The notes under the pieces were generated by a model. The model did no database searches. It was not told the DNA's origin and saw only the letters and a program-made list of their open reading frames with translations. Position numbers and translations under genes: made by a program. This document shows, in pieces, positions 1 to 6,716 of a DNA stretch of 6,716 bases; position 1 is the first letter of the stretch; every line of letters starts with the position of its first letter. This DNA comes from Chloroflexota bacterium. Lineage in GTDB: Bacteria; Chloroflexota; Anaerolineae; Anaerolineales; Anaerolineaceae. The DNA lies in assembly GCA_019136175.1 (NCBI GenBank), contig JAGVUS010000002.1, positions 1-6,716 of the forward strand, given 5' to 3'.

Positions 1-81
1 GAGATCGTTCAGGTAATGGTCAAGGCTGCCACCATGGGGGAAGAAGCAGAGACCCAGACCTGGTTCCGCATCTGGTGGTAG
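1..81 (+). CDS. C-terminal end of an unrecognised protein (5' partial)
   Basis: Frame 1 is open from the left edge and ends at a TAG at 79-81, giving 26 visible residues that finish in TQTWFRIWW. Its stop lies 7 bases before the dnaE ATG on the same strand, which is typical of genes in one operon. The other two plus frames fit less well: frame 2 has a stop at once, and frame 3 runs on into dnaE out of frame. The tail is too short for a family call. It shows no motif I recognise, only an aromatic-rich end. That it is a real gene end is inferred from the position of the stop and the tight spacing. Confidence 0.45.
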   Translation, partial: EIVQVMVKAATMGEEAETQTWFRIWW

Positions 82-88
82 ATCGCCC

Positions 89-3000
89 ATGTCCTTTGTT
101 CACCTCCACGTCCATACGCAATATTCCCTGTTGGATGGCTTCTGCAATATTGGCAGGCTCATCCAGCGGGTAAAAGACTTGGGCATGCCGGCGGTGGCAA
201 TCACCGATCACGGCACCATGTACGGGGTGATCGAGTTCTACAATGCCGCCGTCAAGCAGGGCATCCGCCCCATCATCGGGCTGGAAGCCTACCTCTCGCC
301 CCGCCGCATGACCGACCGGGATCCCCGGCTGGACCGCACGCCCTATCACCTGCTGCTGCTGGCGGAAAACCAGGCAGGCTACCGCAACCTGCTGAAAATC
401 GCCTCGGCGGCGCAGCTGGAGGGGTATTACTACCACCCCCGCATTGACCACGAATTCCTGGCGGAACACGCTGAAGGGCTGATCTGCACCACCGGCTGCC
501 TGGCAGGCGAGGTGCCCCGCCTGATCATCGAGCGCGGACCCGACCTGGCGCGCCGCCAGCTGGACTGGTATTACCAGGTCTTTGGTCCCGATCACTTCTT
601 CTTTGAATTGCAGCAGCATCCCATTCCCGAACTGGGGATTGTCAACCGCCACCTCCTGGAATGGGGCGATCACTACCATGCCCGCTACATTGCCACCAAT
701 GACGCCCATTACATCCAGCGGGAGGATGCCCGCCTGCAGGATATTTTGCTCGCCATCCAGACCCAGTCGGTGCTGACCAACCCGAACCGGATGCGCATGA
801 ATGATGACAGCTACTACCTGCGCACCCCGCAGGAGATGCAGGAACTCTTCCGCGAAAAGCCCCAGGCGGTGACCAACACCCTGGAATTTGCTGAGCGCTG
901 CAACGTGGACCTTTCCAACAAGGAATACCACCTGCCGCGCTTCCCCGTCCCGGAAGGGCAGACCGCCCAGACCTACCTGCGCCAGCTCTGCGAGGACGGC
1001 ATCCGGCGGCGGTACGCCAGCCGGGCAAACGACCCCAAGGTGCGTGAGCGCCTGGAATACGAACTGGACGTCATCCACACGATGGGCTTTGATGCCTATT
1101 TTCTCATTGTGTGGGACCTCTGCCGCCACGCCCGCCAGGAAGGCATCTGGTACAATGCGCGCGGCTCGGCAGCCGGTTCCCTGGTGGCGTATGTCCTCGA
1201 TATCACCCTGGTGGAGCCGCTGGAACACGGCTTAATCTTTGAGCGCTTCCTCAACCCGGGGCGCATCTCCATGCCGGATATTGACCTGGACTTCCAGGAT
1301 GACCGCCGCGCCCACGTGATGCAGTACTGCGCCGAAACTTACGGCAACGACCACGTGGCGCAAATTATTACCTTTGGTACGCTTGGCGCCCGCGCCGCCA
1401 TCCGCGATGTGGGCAGGGTGATGGACATCCCCCTGGCGGAGGTGGACAAGGCAAGCAAGATGCTGCCCAACGTGCCCAGCAAGGCGATCAGCATCAAGGA
1501 ATCGCTGGAAGCCATCCCTGATTTCAAGGCGCTCTATGACTCGGCGGATTACATGAAGACCCTCATCGACACCGCCTGCCAGATGGAAGGCGTGGTGCGC
1601 CATGCCGGGACGCATGCCGCCGGGGTGGTGATTACCGATGAACCGGTGGTGCAGTATGTCCCGCTCCACCGCCCCACCAGCGGATCGGACGACAACCCCA
1701 TCAAGACCATGACCCAGTTTGAAATGGCAATCCTCGATGGGCTGGGTCTCTTGAAGGTGGATTTCCTCGGGTTGACCTCCCTGACGGTGATGCAGCGCGC
1801 CTGCGACCTGATTAACGCCCGCCATGGGGTGCGCTACAACCTGGGCAACATTCCGCTGGATGACCCCGACAGCTACGAACTGATGGGGCGCGGGCAGACG
1901 GCGGGCGTCTTCCAACTGGAAGGCTCCGGCATGACCCGCTTCCTGGTGCAGATGAAGCCGCACACCCTGGCGCACGTCATCGCCATGGTTGCACTCTACC
2001 GCCCGGGTCCCATGCAATTCATTCCCACCTACATCCAGCGCATGCACGGCGAGGAACCGGTGGAATACCGCCATCCCGCCATGGAGCCGATCTTCTGTGA
2101 GACGTATGGCATTGCCATCTACCAGGAACAACTGATGCGCGCCGTGGTGGAGCTGGCAGGCTACACCCTGCCCGAAGCGGACGACTTCCGCAAGGCAATT
2201 TCCAAGAAGGACAAGGAAAAAGTCATCAAGCACCAGGCGAAGTTCATCAAGGGGGCGGTTGCCCGCGGCATTCCCCGGGAGACTGCGGAAAAAATCTTCG
2301 CCGATTGGGAGGAGTTTGCCCGTTACGGCTTCAACAAGAGCCACGCCGCCGATTACGGTGTGATTGCCGTGCAGACCGCCTACCTGAAGACACATTACCC
2401 CGAGGAATACATGACCGCCCTGCTGACCGCCTCGATGAGCGACACCGGCAAGGTGGCATTCTATGTCGCCGACTGCCGCAGCCTGGGCATTGAAGTGCTG
2501 CCGCCGGACGTGAACCACAGCCAGTGGGAGTTCAGCCTGGAGGACCGGGAGGGCGCCAAACCTGCCATCCGCTTTGGGCTGGGCGCCATCAAGAACGTTG
2601 GCTCGGGTCCGGTGGATTTGATTGTGCGCACCCGCAGCGAAAAACCCTTTGCCGATCTGAGCGATTTTGCCAGGCGGGTGGATCTGCGCACGGTGGGCAA
2701 GCGCTCGCTGGAATGCCTGGTCAAGGTTGGCGCACTGGATTCATTTGGTCCGCGGCTGGCGCTGCTGGCGGCACTCGACCGCATCCTGGCGGTTTCCGCC
2801 AACCACCAGCGGACGGCTTTGAGCGGGCAGATGACCTTCTTTGGCATGGCAGGCGTGGAGGAGACGATTGAACTGCCCCGCGCCTCCGCCACCGACCCGC
2901 GTGAGCAGCTGGAATGGGAACGCGAGCTGATGGGTCTGTACATCACCGACCATCCGCTCTCACGCCATGCCGAAACGCTGCGCCGCCAGGTATCGCATTT

Positions 3001-3883
3001 CTCCGCCCAGCTTGCCGAGGCGCACCACCAGGAAAAGGTGCGGGTGGCGGGCATGGTCACCCGCTTCCGCCATCACCAGACCAAAGCTGGAAAGCCCATG
3101 GGCTTTGCCACGATTGAAGACATCCAGGGGAACGTGGAACTGGTGCTCTTCCCCAAGACGTGGGAGAAATATCATCACCTGCTGACGGTGCATGCCGTGA
3201 TTGCCGTGGAAGGCAAGGTGGACTCCGAGGGCAGCGAGCCCAAGGTGCTGGTGGACAGCATCCGCCTGGTGGACCTGGAGGATGCCCCCCCCGACGTGCC
3301 GCTGGATGCCGGTGCGCCGCTGGATGACCTGCCGTGGGACGAGGACGGTCCGCCGCCCCCGCCGGATGACTGGGAGCCAATGCCGCCCGCCCCGCTGGAC
3401 GAGGAGTACATCCCGCCCAGCCCTGCCAGCCCCGAACCCCCGCCGCAAGCCCAACCCAAACCGCAGGCGGAGCTAAAATCACCCGGCAGGCAGACCTATG
3501 CCCGGCAGCAGCCGGAATCGCCTGCCCGCAAGGCGGCGGAACCGCCGCCCGCACCTGCCAGCCCGGTTCCCGGGGGCGTCCAGTACATTTCCGTCCCGCC
3601 GGTGACGAACGGCAAGCCCGCCAAACCGCCCCAAATGGTGACGGTGGTGGTGCGCGCCACCGGGCAGAAATCCCGCGATGTACTGCGCCTGCGCCACCTG
3701 TACGGGCTGCTCGTCTCTTCGCCGGGGCAGGACCGCTTTGCCCTGATGCTGCATGAGAACGGGCACAACTACCTGATGGAATTCCCCAACGTAACCACGG
3801 GGGTGAACAACGACCTGCTGAAAGCCCTGGGAGACCTGGTGGGCAGGGAAAACGTGCGCGTGGAAGCGCTGCCTGCCGCCTAG
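89..3883 (+). CDS. dnaE: DNA polymerase III subunit alpha (replicative DnaE1)
   Basis: This is the catalytic subunit of the replicative polymerase, acting in the cytoplasm with the sliding clamp and clamp loader. The 1264 residues read in the usual order. The PHP domain (about 1-210) keeps HVH at 7-9, TDHG at 39-42, E66, C137 and DAH at 205-207. The family C polymerase core follows, with PDIDLDF at 396-402 (catalytic D397 and D399) and KVDFLG with the third aspartate, D558; the fingers carry SKKDKEK and FNKSHAADYG. A helix-hairpin-helix region lies near 868-890. QMTFF at 914-918 fits the beta-clamp-binding pentapeptide. An OB fold (about 983-1065), a proline-rich acidic linker (about 1066-1180) and a C-terminal domain (about 1182-1264) complete it. 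The protein is longer than E. coli DnaE (1160 residues), largely because of the linker. The clamp motif and C-terminal domain favour DnaE1 over the mutagenic ImuC/DnaE2 type. The ATG at 89 is fixed by the PHP motif at residue 5; only a weak GGTGG (74-78) precedes it, so coupling to the upstream gene is plausible. Confidence 0.98.
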   Translation: MSFVHLHVHTQYSLLDGFCNIGRLIQRVKDLGMPAVAITDHGTMYGVIEFYNAAVKQGIRPIIGLEAYLSPRRMTDRDPRLDRTPYHLLLLAENQAGYRNLLKIASAAQLEGYYYHPRIDHEFLAEHAEGLICTTGCLAGEVPRLIIERGPDLARRQLDWYYQVFGPDHFFFELQQHPIPELGIVNRHLLEWGDHYHARYIATNDAHYIQREDARLQDILLAIQTQSVLTNPNRMRMNDDSYYLRTPQEMQELFREKPQAVTNTLEFAERCNVDLSNKEYHLPRFPVPEGQTAQTYLRQLCEDGIRRRYASRANDPKVRERLEYELDVIHTMGFDAYFLIVWDLCRHARQEGIWYNARGSAAGSLVAYVLDITLVEPLEHGLIFERFLNPGRISMPDIDLDFQDDRRAHVMQYCAETYGNDHVAQIITFGTLGARAAIRDVGRVMDIPLAEVDKASKMLPNVPSKAISIKESLEAIPDFKALYDSADYMKTLIDTACQMEGVVRHAGTHAAGVVITDEPVVQYVPLHRPTSGSDDNPIKTMTQFEMAILDGLGLLKVDFLGLTSLTVMQRACDLINARHGVRYNLGNIPLDDPDSYELMGRGQTAGVFQLEGSGMTRFLVQMKPHTLAHVIAMVALYRPGPMQFIPTYIQRMHGEEPVEYRHPAMEPIFCETYGIAIYQEQLMRAVVELAGYTLPEADDFRKAISKKDKEKVIKHQAKFIKGAVARGIPRETAEKIFADWEEFARYGFNKSHAADYGVIAVQTAYLKTHYPEEYMTALLTASMSDTGKVAFYVADCRSLGIEVLPPDVNHSQWEFSLEDREGAKPAIRFGLGAIKNVGSGPVDLIVRTRSEKPFADLSDFARRVDLRTVGKRSLECLVKVGALDSFGPRLALLAALDRILAVSANHQRTALSGQMTFFGMAGVEETIELPRASATDPREQLEWERELMGLYITDHPLSRHAETLRRQVSHFSAQLAEAHHQEKVRVAGMVTRFRHHQTKAGKPMGFATIEDIQGNVELVLFPKTWEKYHHLLTVHAVIAVEGKVDSEGSEPKVLVDSIRLVDLEDAPPDVPLDAGAPLDDLPWDEDGPPPPPDDWEPMPPAPLDEEYIPPSPASPEPPPQAQPKPQAELKSPGRQTYARQQPESPARKAAEPPPAPASPVPGGVQYISVPPVTNGKPAKPPQMVTVVVRATGQKSRDVLRLRHLYGLLVSSPGQDRFALMLHENGHNYLMEFPNVTTGVNNDLLKALGDLVGRENVRVEALPAA
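3284..3628 (+). other. Proline-rich acidic linker within DnaE (residues ~1066-1180)
   Basis: Between the OB fold and the C-terminal domain the protein turns into low-complexity sequence. The first half is acidic and proline-rich, with PLD recurring at 1071-1073, 1077-1079 and 1102-1104, a run of five prolines at 1088-1092, and tryptophans in LPWDED and DDWEPM. The second half is basic and proline/alanine/glutamine-rich, with no acidic patch. Such composition predicts a disordered tether. The flanking domains remain in frame and conserved-looking, so this is part of the gene and not a frameshift artefact. Any role beyond a flexible spacer is inference. Confidence 0.8.
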
Positions 3884-3887
3884 CGCT

Positions 3888-3920
3888 GCAGGGTGCTTCT
3901 TTTCCGAACCGGAAACCTGC
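3888..3920. terminator. Inverted repeat between convergent genes, possible bidirectional terminator
   Basis: The 41-base gap between the dnaE stop and the stop of the facing HD-GYP gene contains a perfect 6-bp inverted repeat, TTTCCG (3901-3906) and CGGAAA (3910-3915), with a 3-base loop. An outer pair, GCAGG (3888-3892) and CCTGC (3916-3920), can stack on it and leaves an 8-base bulge on one side. Its position is right for ending transcription from both sides. No clear T-run follows on either strand, so a canonical intrinsic terminator is not shown, and the hairpin may only protect 3' ends or be chance. Confidence 0.35.
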
Positions 3921-3924
3921 TTGA

Positions 3925-5511
3925 TTAACCCGCTTTGTGACCGGGTTCCAGGGTTGGCTGCTGGAGCTGCTGGAAGCGTTCCACGATCATGGGCAGGAAC
4001 TGCGCCACCACCTGTGGATCGAACCGCCTGCCCGATTCCATGGCAATGTATTCAATCGCTTCCTGCGATGTCCAGGCTTCCCGGTAGGGGCGTTCGCTCG
4101 TCAGGGCATCCCACACATCCACCACGCTGAAAATCCGGGCAAAGAGCGGAATTTCCTCCCCCTTCAGCCCGCTGGGGTAGCCCTCACCGTCCCAGCGCTC
4201 GTGGTGGCAGAGGGGAACATCCTGGATGGCGCCGGAGGGGTGGAATGGCTGCAACATGTGCAGGGCATAAGCAGGGTGCTGCTGCATGATCTCCCACTCC
4301 TGCGGCTCCAGCGGACCGGGCTTGAGCAGGATGGCATCGGGGATGACCATCTTGCCGATATCGTGCAGCAGGCTGCCCCGCCGCAGGTCCACCAGCTGAT
4401 CATCCGTCAGCCCCAGCCGCTGCCCCAGCGCCACCGCCATCTCCGCCACGCGGCGGGTGTGTCCTTCCATCTCGCGGTTGCGCACTTCCATTGCCCGCCC
4501 CCAGCCTTCAATGATGCGGTCAAAGGCATCCACCTGGCTGGCGTGTGCCTCCGCCAGGTGACTGAACAGCCGGGCGTTTTGCAGGGCAATCCCGGCGGTA
4601 TTGGAAAGCAGGCTCAACAGCTCCACGTCCTTTTCGGTAAAGTGGTTCTGCTCCAGGCTCTGCACCATCACCACGCCCAGCACCTGCCCATCCGCCAGCA
4701 TGGGTGCCAGGATGCCGGATTGGGAAACCGGCTCATCCGGCTCCACGCAGATGATATGGGAGGCGGTATGCAGGCGGTCTGCCAGGTTATGCACCAGCAG
4801 CGGCTGGCGGGTGTGGATCACTTCGCTCTGGGTTCCCCGCCCGGGATCGGCAAGCGGCAGTGCCGGCAGCGAGCGGATGTCAACCAGCCGCTGATCCATC
4901 TCCCAGTAGACACATTCAATTTCCTTCCGGGTCCCGTGGTACAGGCAGACGCTTACTTCACTTACGTGGGGCATCACCTGGTGAATGACCCGGCTTAACT
5001 TCTCATAAATCTGACCAGGCTCCAGCGTTTCCGCCAGCGAGCGCGCCAGGCTGCTGGCAACCGCCAGCTGGTGATAGCCTGCCTGCAGAAGTTCCTCGGT
5101 GCGCTTGCGGTCGGTGATGTCGGTGATCATCGACAGGATGCATTCCTGGTCGCGGTACAGCACCGCTTCTGCGGAAACCAGGGTGGTGATGATTTCGCCG
5201 GAGCGGGTGCGGAGCCGCAGTTCCAGGTTGTGCAGCTTGTTCTGGCTGCGGATGGTGCGCACCAGGCGGCGGCGGTCTTCCGCACTGAGCCAGACGTTCA
5301 ACTCCCAGGCGGTGTACCCAATCATCTCGTCCCGGGAATAGCCCACCAGGTTCAGATACTCGTCATTTGCCGCCAGGTAGCGGGCATCGCTGCGGGTGCT
5401 GAGGGCAACCGCAACCGGACTGGCTTCCACCAGCCGGTTCAACAAGTCCCCCGTGTCCAGGATTTTGCGCGGGGCGGTCCGCCTGCGCAGCGGACGTATG
5501 ATGGATGTCAT
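3925..5511 (-). CDS. PAS-GAF-HD-GYP protein, predicted c-di-GMP phosphodiesterase
   Basis: This 528-residue soluble protein has no signal peptide or membrane segment. A PAS domain (about 22-136) closes with the PAC-type motif ITDITDRKRTEE. A GAF domain (about 150-320) ends in the usual helix, LSNTAGIALQNARLF. An HD-GYP domain (about 326-515) follows. Expected metal and catalytic residues are visible: E347 and H351, HDIGK with H383 and D384, H412, H436-H437, GYP at 444-446 and D465. HD-GYP domains hydrolyse cyclic di-GMP to pGpG or GMP, so PAS and GAF probably tune this activity to an unknown signal. The ATG overlaps the upstream GGDEF gene by 4 bases (ATGA) and has a good GGAGG 9 bases before it, which fixes the start. 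The context points to a joint c-di-GMP function. The ligand is not predictable; no haem or cofactor motif was evident. Substrate specificity (c-di-GMP versus a related cyclic dinucleotide) is inferred from the family. Confidence 0.95.
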   Translation of the reverse strand: MTSIIRPLRRRTAPRKILDTGDLLNRLVEASPVAVALSTRSDARYLAANDEYLNLVGYSRDEMIGYTAWELNVWLSAEDRRRLVRTIRSQNKLHNLELRLRTRSGEIITTLVSAEAVLYRDQECILSMITDITDRKRTEELLQAGYHQLAVASSLARSLAETLEPGQIYEKLSRVIHQVMPHVSEVSVCLYHGTRKEIECVYWEMDQRLVDIRSLPALPLADPGRGTQSEVIHTRQPLLVHNLADRLHTASHIICVEPDEPVSQSGILAPMLADGQVLGVVMVQSLEQNHFTEKDVELLSLLSNTAGIALQNARLFSHLAEAHASQVDAFDRIIEGWGRAMEVRNREMEGHTRRVAEMAVALGQRLGLTDDQLVDLRRGSLLHDIGKMVIPDAILLKPGPLEPQEWEIMQQHPAYALHMLQPFHPSGAIQDVPLCHHERWDGEGYPSGLKGEEIPLFARIFSVVDVWDALTSERPYREAWTSQEAIEYIAMESGRRFDPQVVAQFLPMIVERFQQLQQPTLEPGHKAG

Positions 5512-6716
5512 TCCCAGCTGCCTCCAGGGTTTGATGATGGGTTCGTGGAATGGGAGGGGCGTTCTATCATGGAATACAGGGTCACCCGGTTACGCCCACT
5601 GTTCTTGGACTGGTAAAGGGCTTCGTCCGCGCACTCCACCAGTGCGTCCAGTGTGCGCACCTGGCGTGTAAGGGCTGCCACGCCAATGCTTGCCGAAAGC
5701 GAGAGGGGATGCCCCTCCACCTCGAAGGGCGTGGAGGCAATCACCAGGCGCAGCCGTTCTGCCACCTGCTGGGCAGTATCCAAGTCATTTTCCACCAGTA
5801 AAATCACAAATTCATCTCCGCCGTACCGGCAAATGATATCCATGTCCCGCAGGCAGGACTGCATCCGGTAAGCCACCACTCGCAGCAGCCGGTCGCCCAC
5901 GATGTGCATGAAGCGGTCGTTGATTTCCTTGAAGAAATCGAGGTCCAGCATTAACACCGCCAGGGGACGATTATACCGCAAAGCGTGATCCACTTCGCGG
6001 TTTCCCAATTCATATAAACCGCGCCGGTTGTACACCCCGGTCAGCTCATCGAGGATGCTCAGCCGCTGGAGGTCGGCGTAGAGCTGAGCGTTTTGCAGGG
6101 CGGCGCCAAGCTGGTTGGCAAACAGTGCCAGCGAGGGGATATCCTCTTTTTGCAGCGTTTCGCTCCACATGGATAGCACGCCGATCAGCTGCCCCTTGGT
6201 CAGCAGGGGCAGATACATCACCCGGGCGGCAGGGGTGATTTTCACTTCGTTACAAAATGCATCCATCCCGCCGCCCAGCACACCGCCCAGCAGCTGGGTG
6301 ATGATCTGGCGCGGGTTTTCCAAAATGCCGCCGGTGACAACCCCCGCCGGGGTATCCTGGATGGGAAAGAGCGCCGTACTGAGGGAAAATTCCGCCATCC
6401 GGATGGACAGAGCCTCTTCCATCCGGGTGACAAGTTCGGCATCCAGCGAAATGTACGCCGGGTGCAGGTTGCCGGTTTCCGGGTTGACGAGCATCACCAG
6501 GCACTGGATGTCCATGCGGCGCAGTTCGTTGCCCACCGCAGCAAGGATGGCATCGGTGGTGGCTGCCACCTGGATTTGTGCCGCCACGTTCGACAGGGCA
6601 GTGATCAGGGCATTGGTGCGGGTGAGTTCGTCGGCGCGCGCCTGGTTTTGGGCCGCGCTTTGCTGGATGCGGGCTGCCTCCTCCACGCGCTCGGTCACAT
6701 CCCGGCAGGTGAAAAT
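5508..6716 (-). CDS. PAS(end)-GAF-GGDEF diguanylate cyclase (5' end outside window)
   Basis: The frame is open to the right edge, giving 402 visible residues (numbered here from base 6716). The first residues, TCRDVTERVEEA, match the end of a PAS/PAC domain and its connecting helix. The GTG at 6696-6698 is therefore an internal codon and not the start. A GAF domain (about 42-212) ends in LFANQLGAALQNAQLY. The GGDEF domain (about 218-385) opens with DELTGVYNRRG. Its metal aspartate D258, K263, N266 and D275 and the signature GGDEF at 299-303 are present. R290-x-x-D293 lies at the standard distance upstream of GGDEF and fits the inhibitory I-site. The predicted reaction joins two GTP into c-di-GMP, with product inhibition. 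No membrane segment is visible, but a missing N-terminus could hold one, or more sensor domains. One oddity is a Met (270) where the family usually has the Gly of NDxxGH. The stop overlaps the HD-GYP start, so the two are probably co-translated. Confidence 0.95.
   Translation of the reverse strand: MFTCRDVTERVEEAARIQQSAAQNQARADELTRTNALITALSNVAAQIQVAATTDAILAAVGNELRRMDIQCLVMLVNPETGNLHPAYISLDAELVTRMEEALSIRMAEFSLSTALFPIQDTPAGVVTGGILENPRQIITQLLGGVLGGGMDAFCNEVKITPAARVMYLPLLTKGQLIGVLSMWSETLQKEDIPSLALFANQLGAALQNAQLYADLQRLSILDELTGVYNRRGLYELGNREVDHALRYNRPLAVLMLDLDFFKEINDRFMHIVGDRLLRVVAYRMQSCLRDMDIICRYGGDEFVILLVENDLDTAQQVAERLRLVIASTPFEVEGHPLSLSASIGVAALTRQVRTLDALVECADEALYQSKNSGRNRVTLYSMIERPSHSTNPSSNPGGSWE
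5521..5525 (-). promoter_or_regulatory. Shine-Dalgarno site for the HD-GYP gene
   Basis: On the minus strand GGAGG lies 9 bases before the ATG at 5511 and inside the last codons of the GGDEF gene. It supports the chosen start over any internal methionine, and with the ATGA overlap it suggests that translation of the second gene follows termination of the first. It is a better site than the one ahead of dnaE. Confidence 0.75.

Noticed and set aside
20..2518. Two long open frames on the minus strand opposite dnaE (20-1228 and 1232-2518, 402 and 428 codons)
   Set aside because: They lie wholly opposite a clearly conserved dnaE. High G+C genes often leave the opposite strand free of stops. Their translations are rich in His, Gly and Val, with no recognisable domain.
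3284..3628. Frameshift, intein or inserted element in the dnaE linker
   Set aside because: The reading frame is continuous, both flanking domains are conserved-looking, and no intein or transposase motif or terminal repeat is present. Proline-rich composition explains the odd sequence.
89..3883. ImuC/DnaE2 error-prone polymerase
   Set aside because: The protein has the internal clamp motif and a C-terminal domain after the OB fold, and no imuA/imuB-like gene is visible next to it, although the upstream context is only 81 bases.
3937..4998. Plus-strand open frame of 353 codons opposite the HD-GYP gene
   Set aside because: It is the same shadow effect, with His/Gln-rich low-information sequence and no domain. 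The minus-strand protein carries every HD-GYP motif.
6696..6698. GTG as the start of the GGDEF protein
   Set aside because: The frame continues upstream to the edge, and the residues there complete a PAS-type TCRDVTER motif. The real start must lie beyond the window.
1..6716. CRISPR array, tRNA or rRNA gene, insertion sequence, riboswitch
   Set aside because: Only about 50 bases of the window are non-coding, and I found no direct repeat array, no cloverleaf-like sequence and no transposase motif.

Overview
The window is a gene-dense bacterial segment, high in G+C, with about 50 non-coding bases. The style of the proteins suggests Chloroflexota, probably Anaerolineae: a long DnaE1 with a proline-rich linker and a conserved C-terminal domain, and PAS/GAF multidomain c-di-GMP enzymes. 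This placement rests on remembered family resemblance, not on a search, and is moderate confidence at best.

Plus strand, left part: bases 1-81 are the last 26 codons and stop of an unrecognised gene. Seven bases later dnaE starts (89-3883). It encodes a 1264-residue replicative DNA polymerase III alpha subunit with an intact-looking PHP domain, all three catalytic aspartates, an internal clamp-binding motif, an OB fold, a proline-rich acidic linker and a C-terminal domain. The tight spacing suggests that the two genes share a transcript.

Minus strand, right part: two genes run towards dnaE. The upstream one enters from beyond the right edge (5508-6716, 5' end missing). It encodes a PAS(end)-GAF-GGDEF diguanylate cyclase with intact active and inhibitory sites. 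The downstream one (3925-5511) overlaps it by 4 bases (ATGA) and encodes a PAS-GAF-HD-GYP protein, predicted to degrade c-di-GMP. The pair thus looks like a translationally coupled make/break module for one second messenger, with each enzyme carrying its own sensory domains.

The dnaE and HD-GYP genes converge on a 41-base gap that holds an inverted repeat, possibly a shared terminator. I see no RNA genes, mobile elements, CRISPR arrays or long repeats. Nothing here is clearly an undescribed system. The points most worth a second look are the coupled cyclase/phosphodiesterase pair, the metal-site details of HD-GYP and PHP, and the unusual linker in DnaE.
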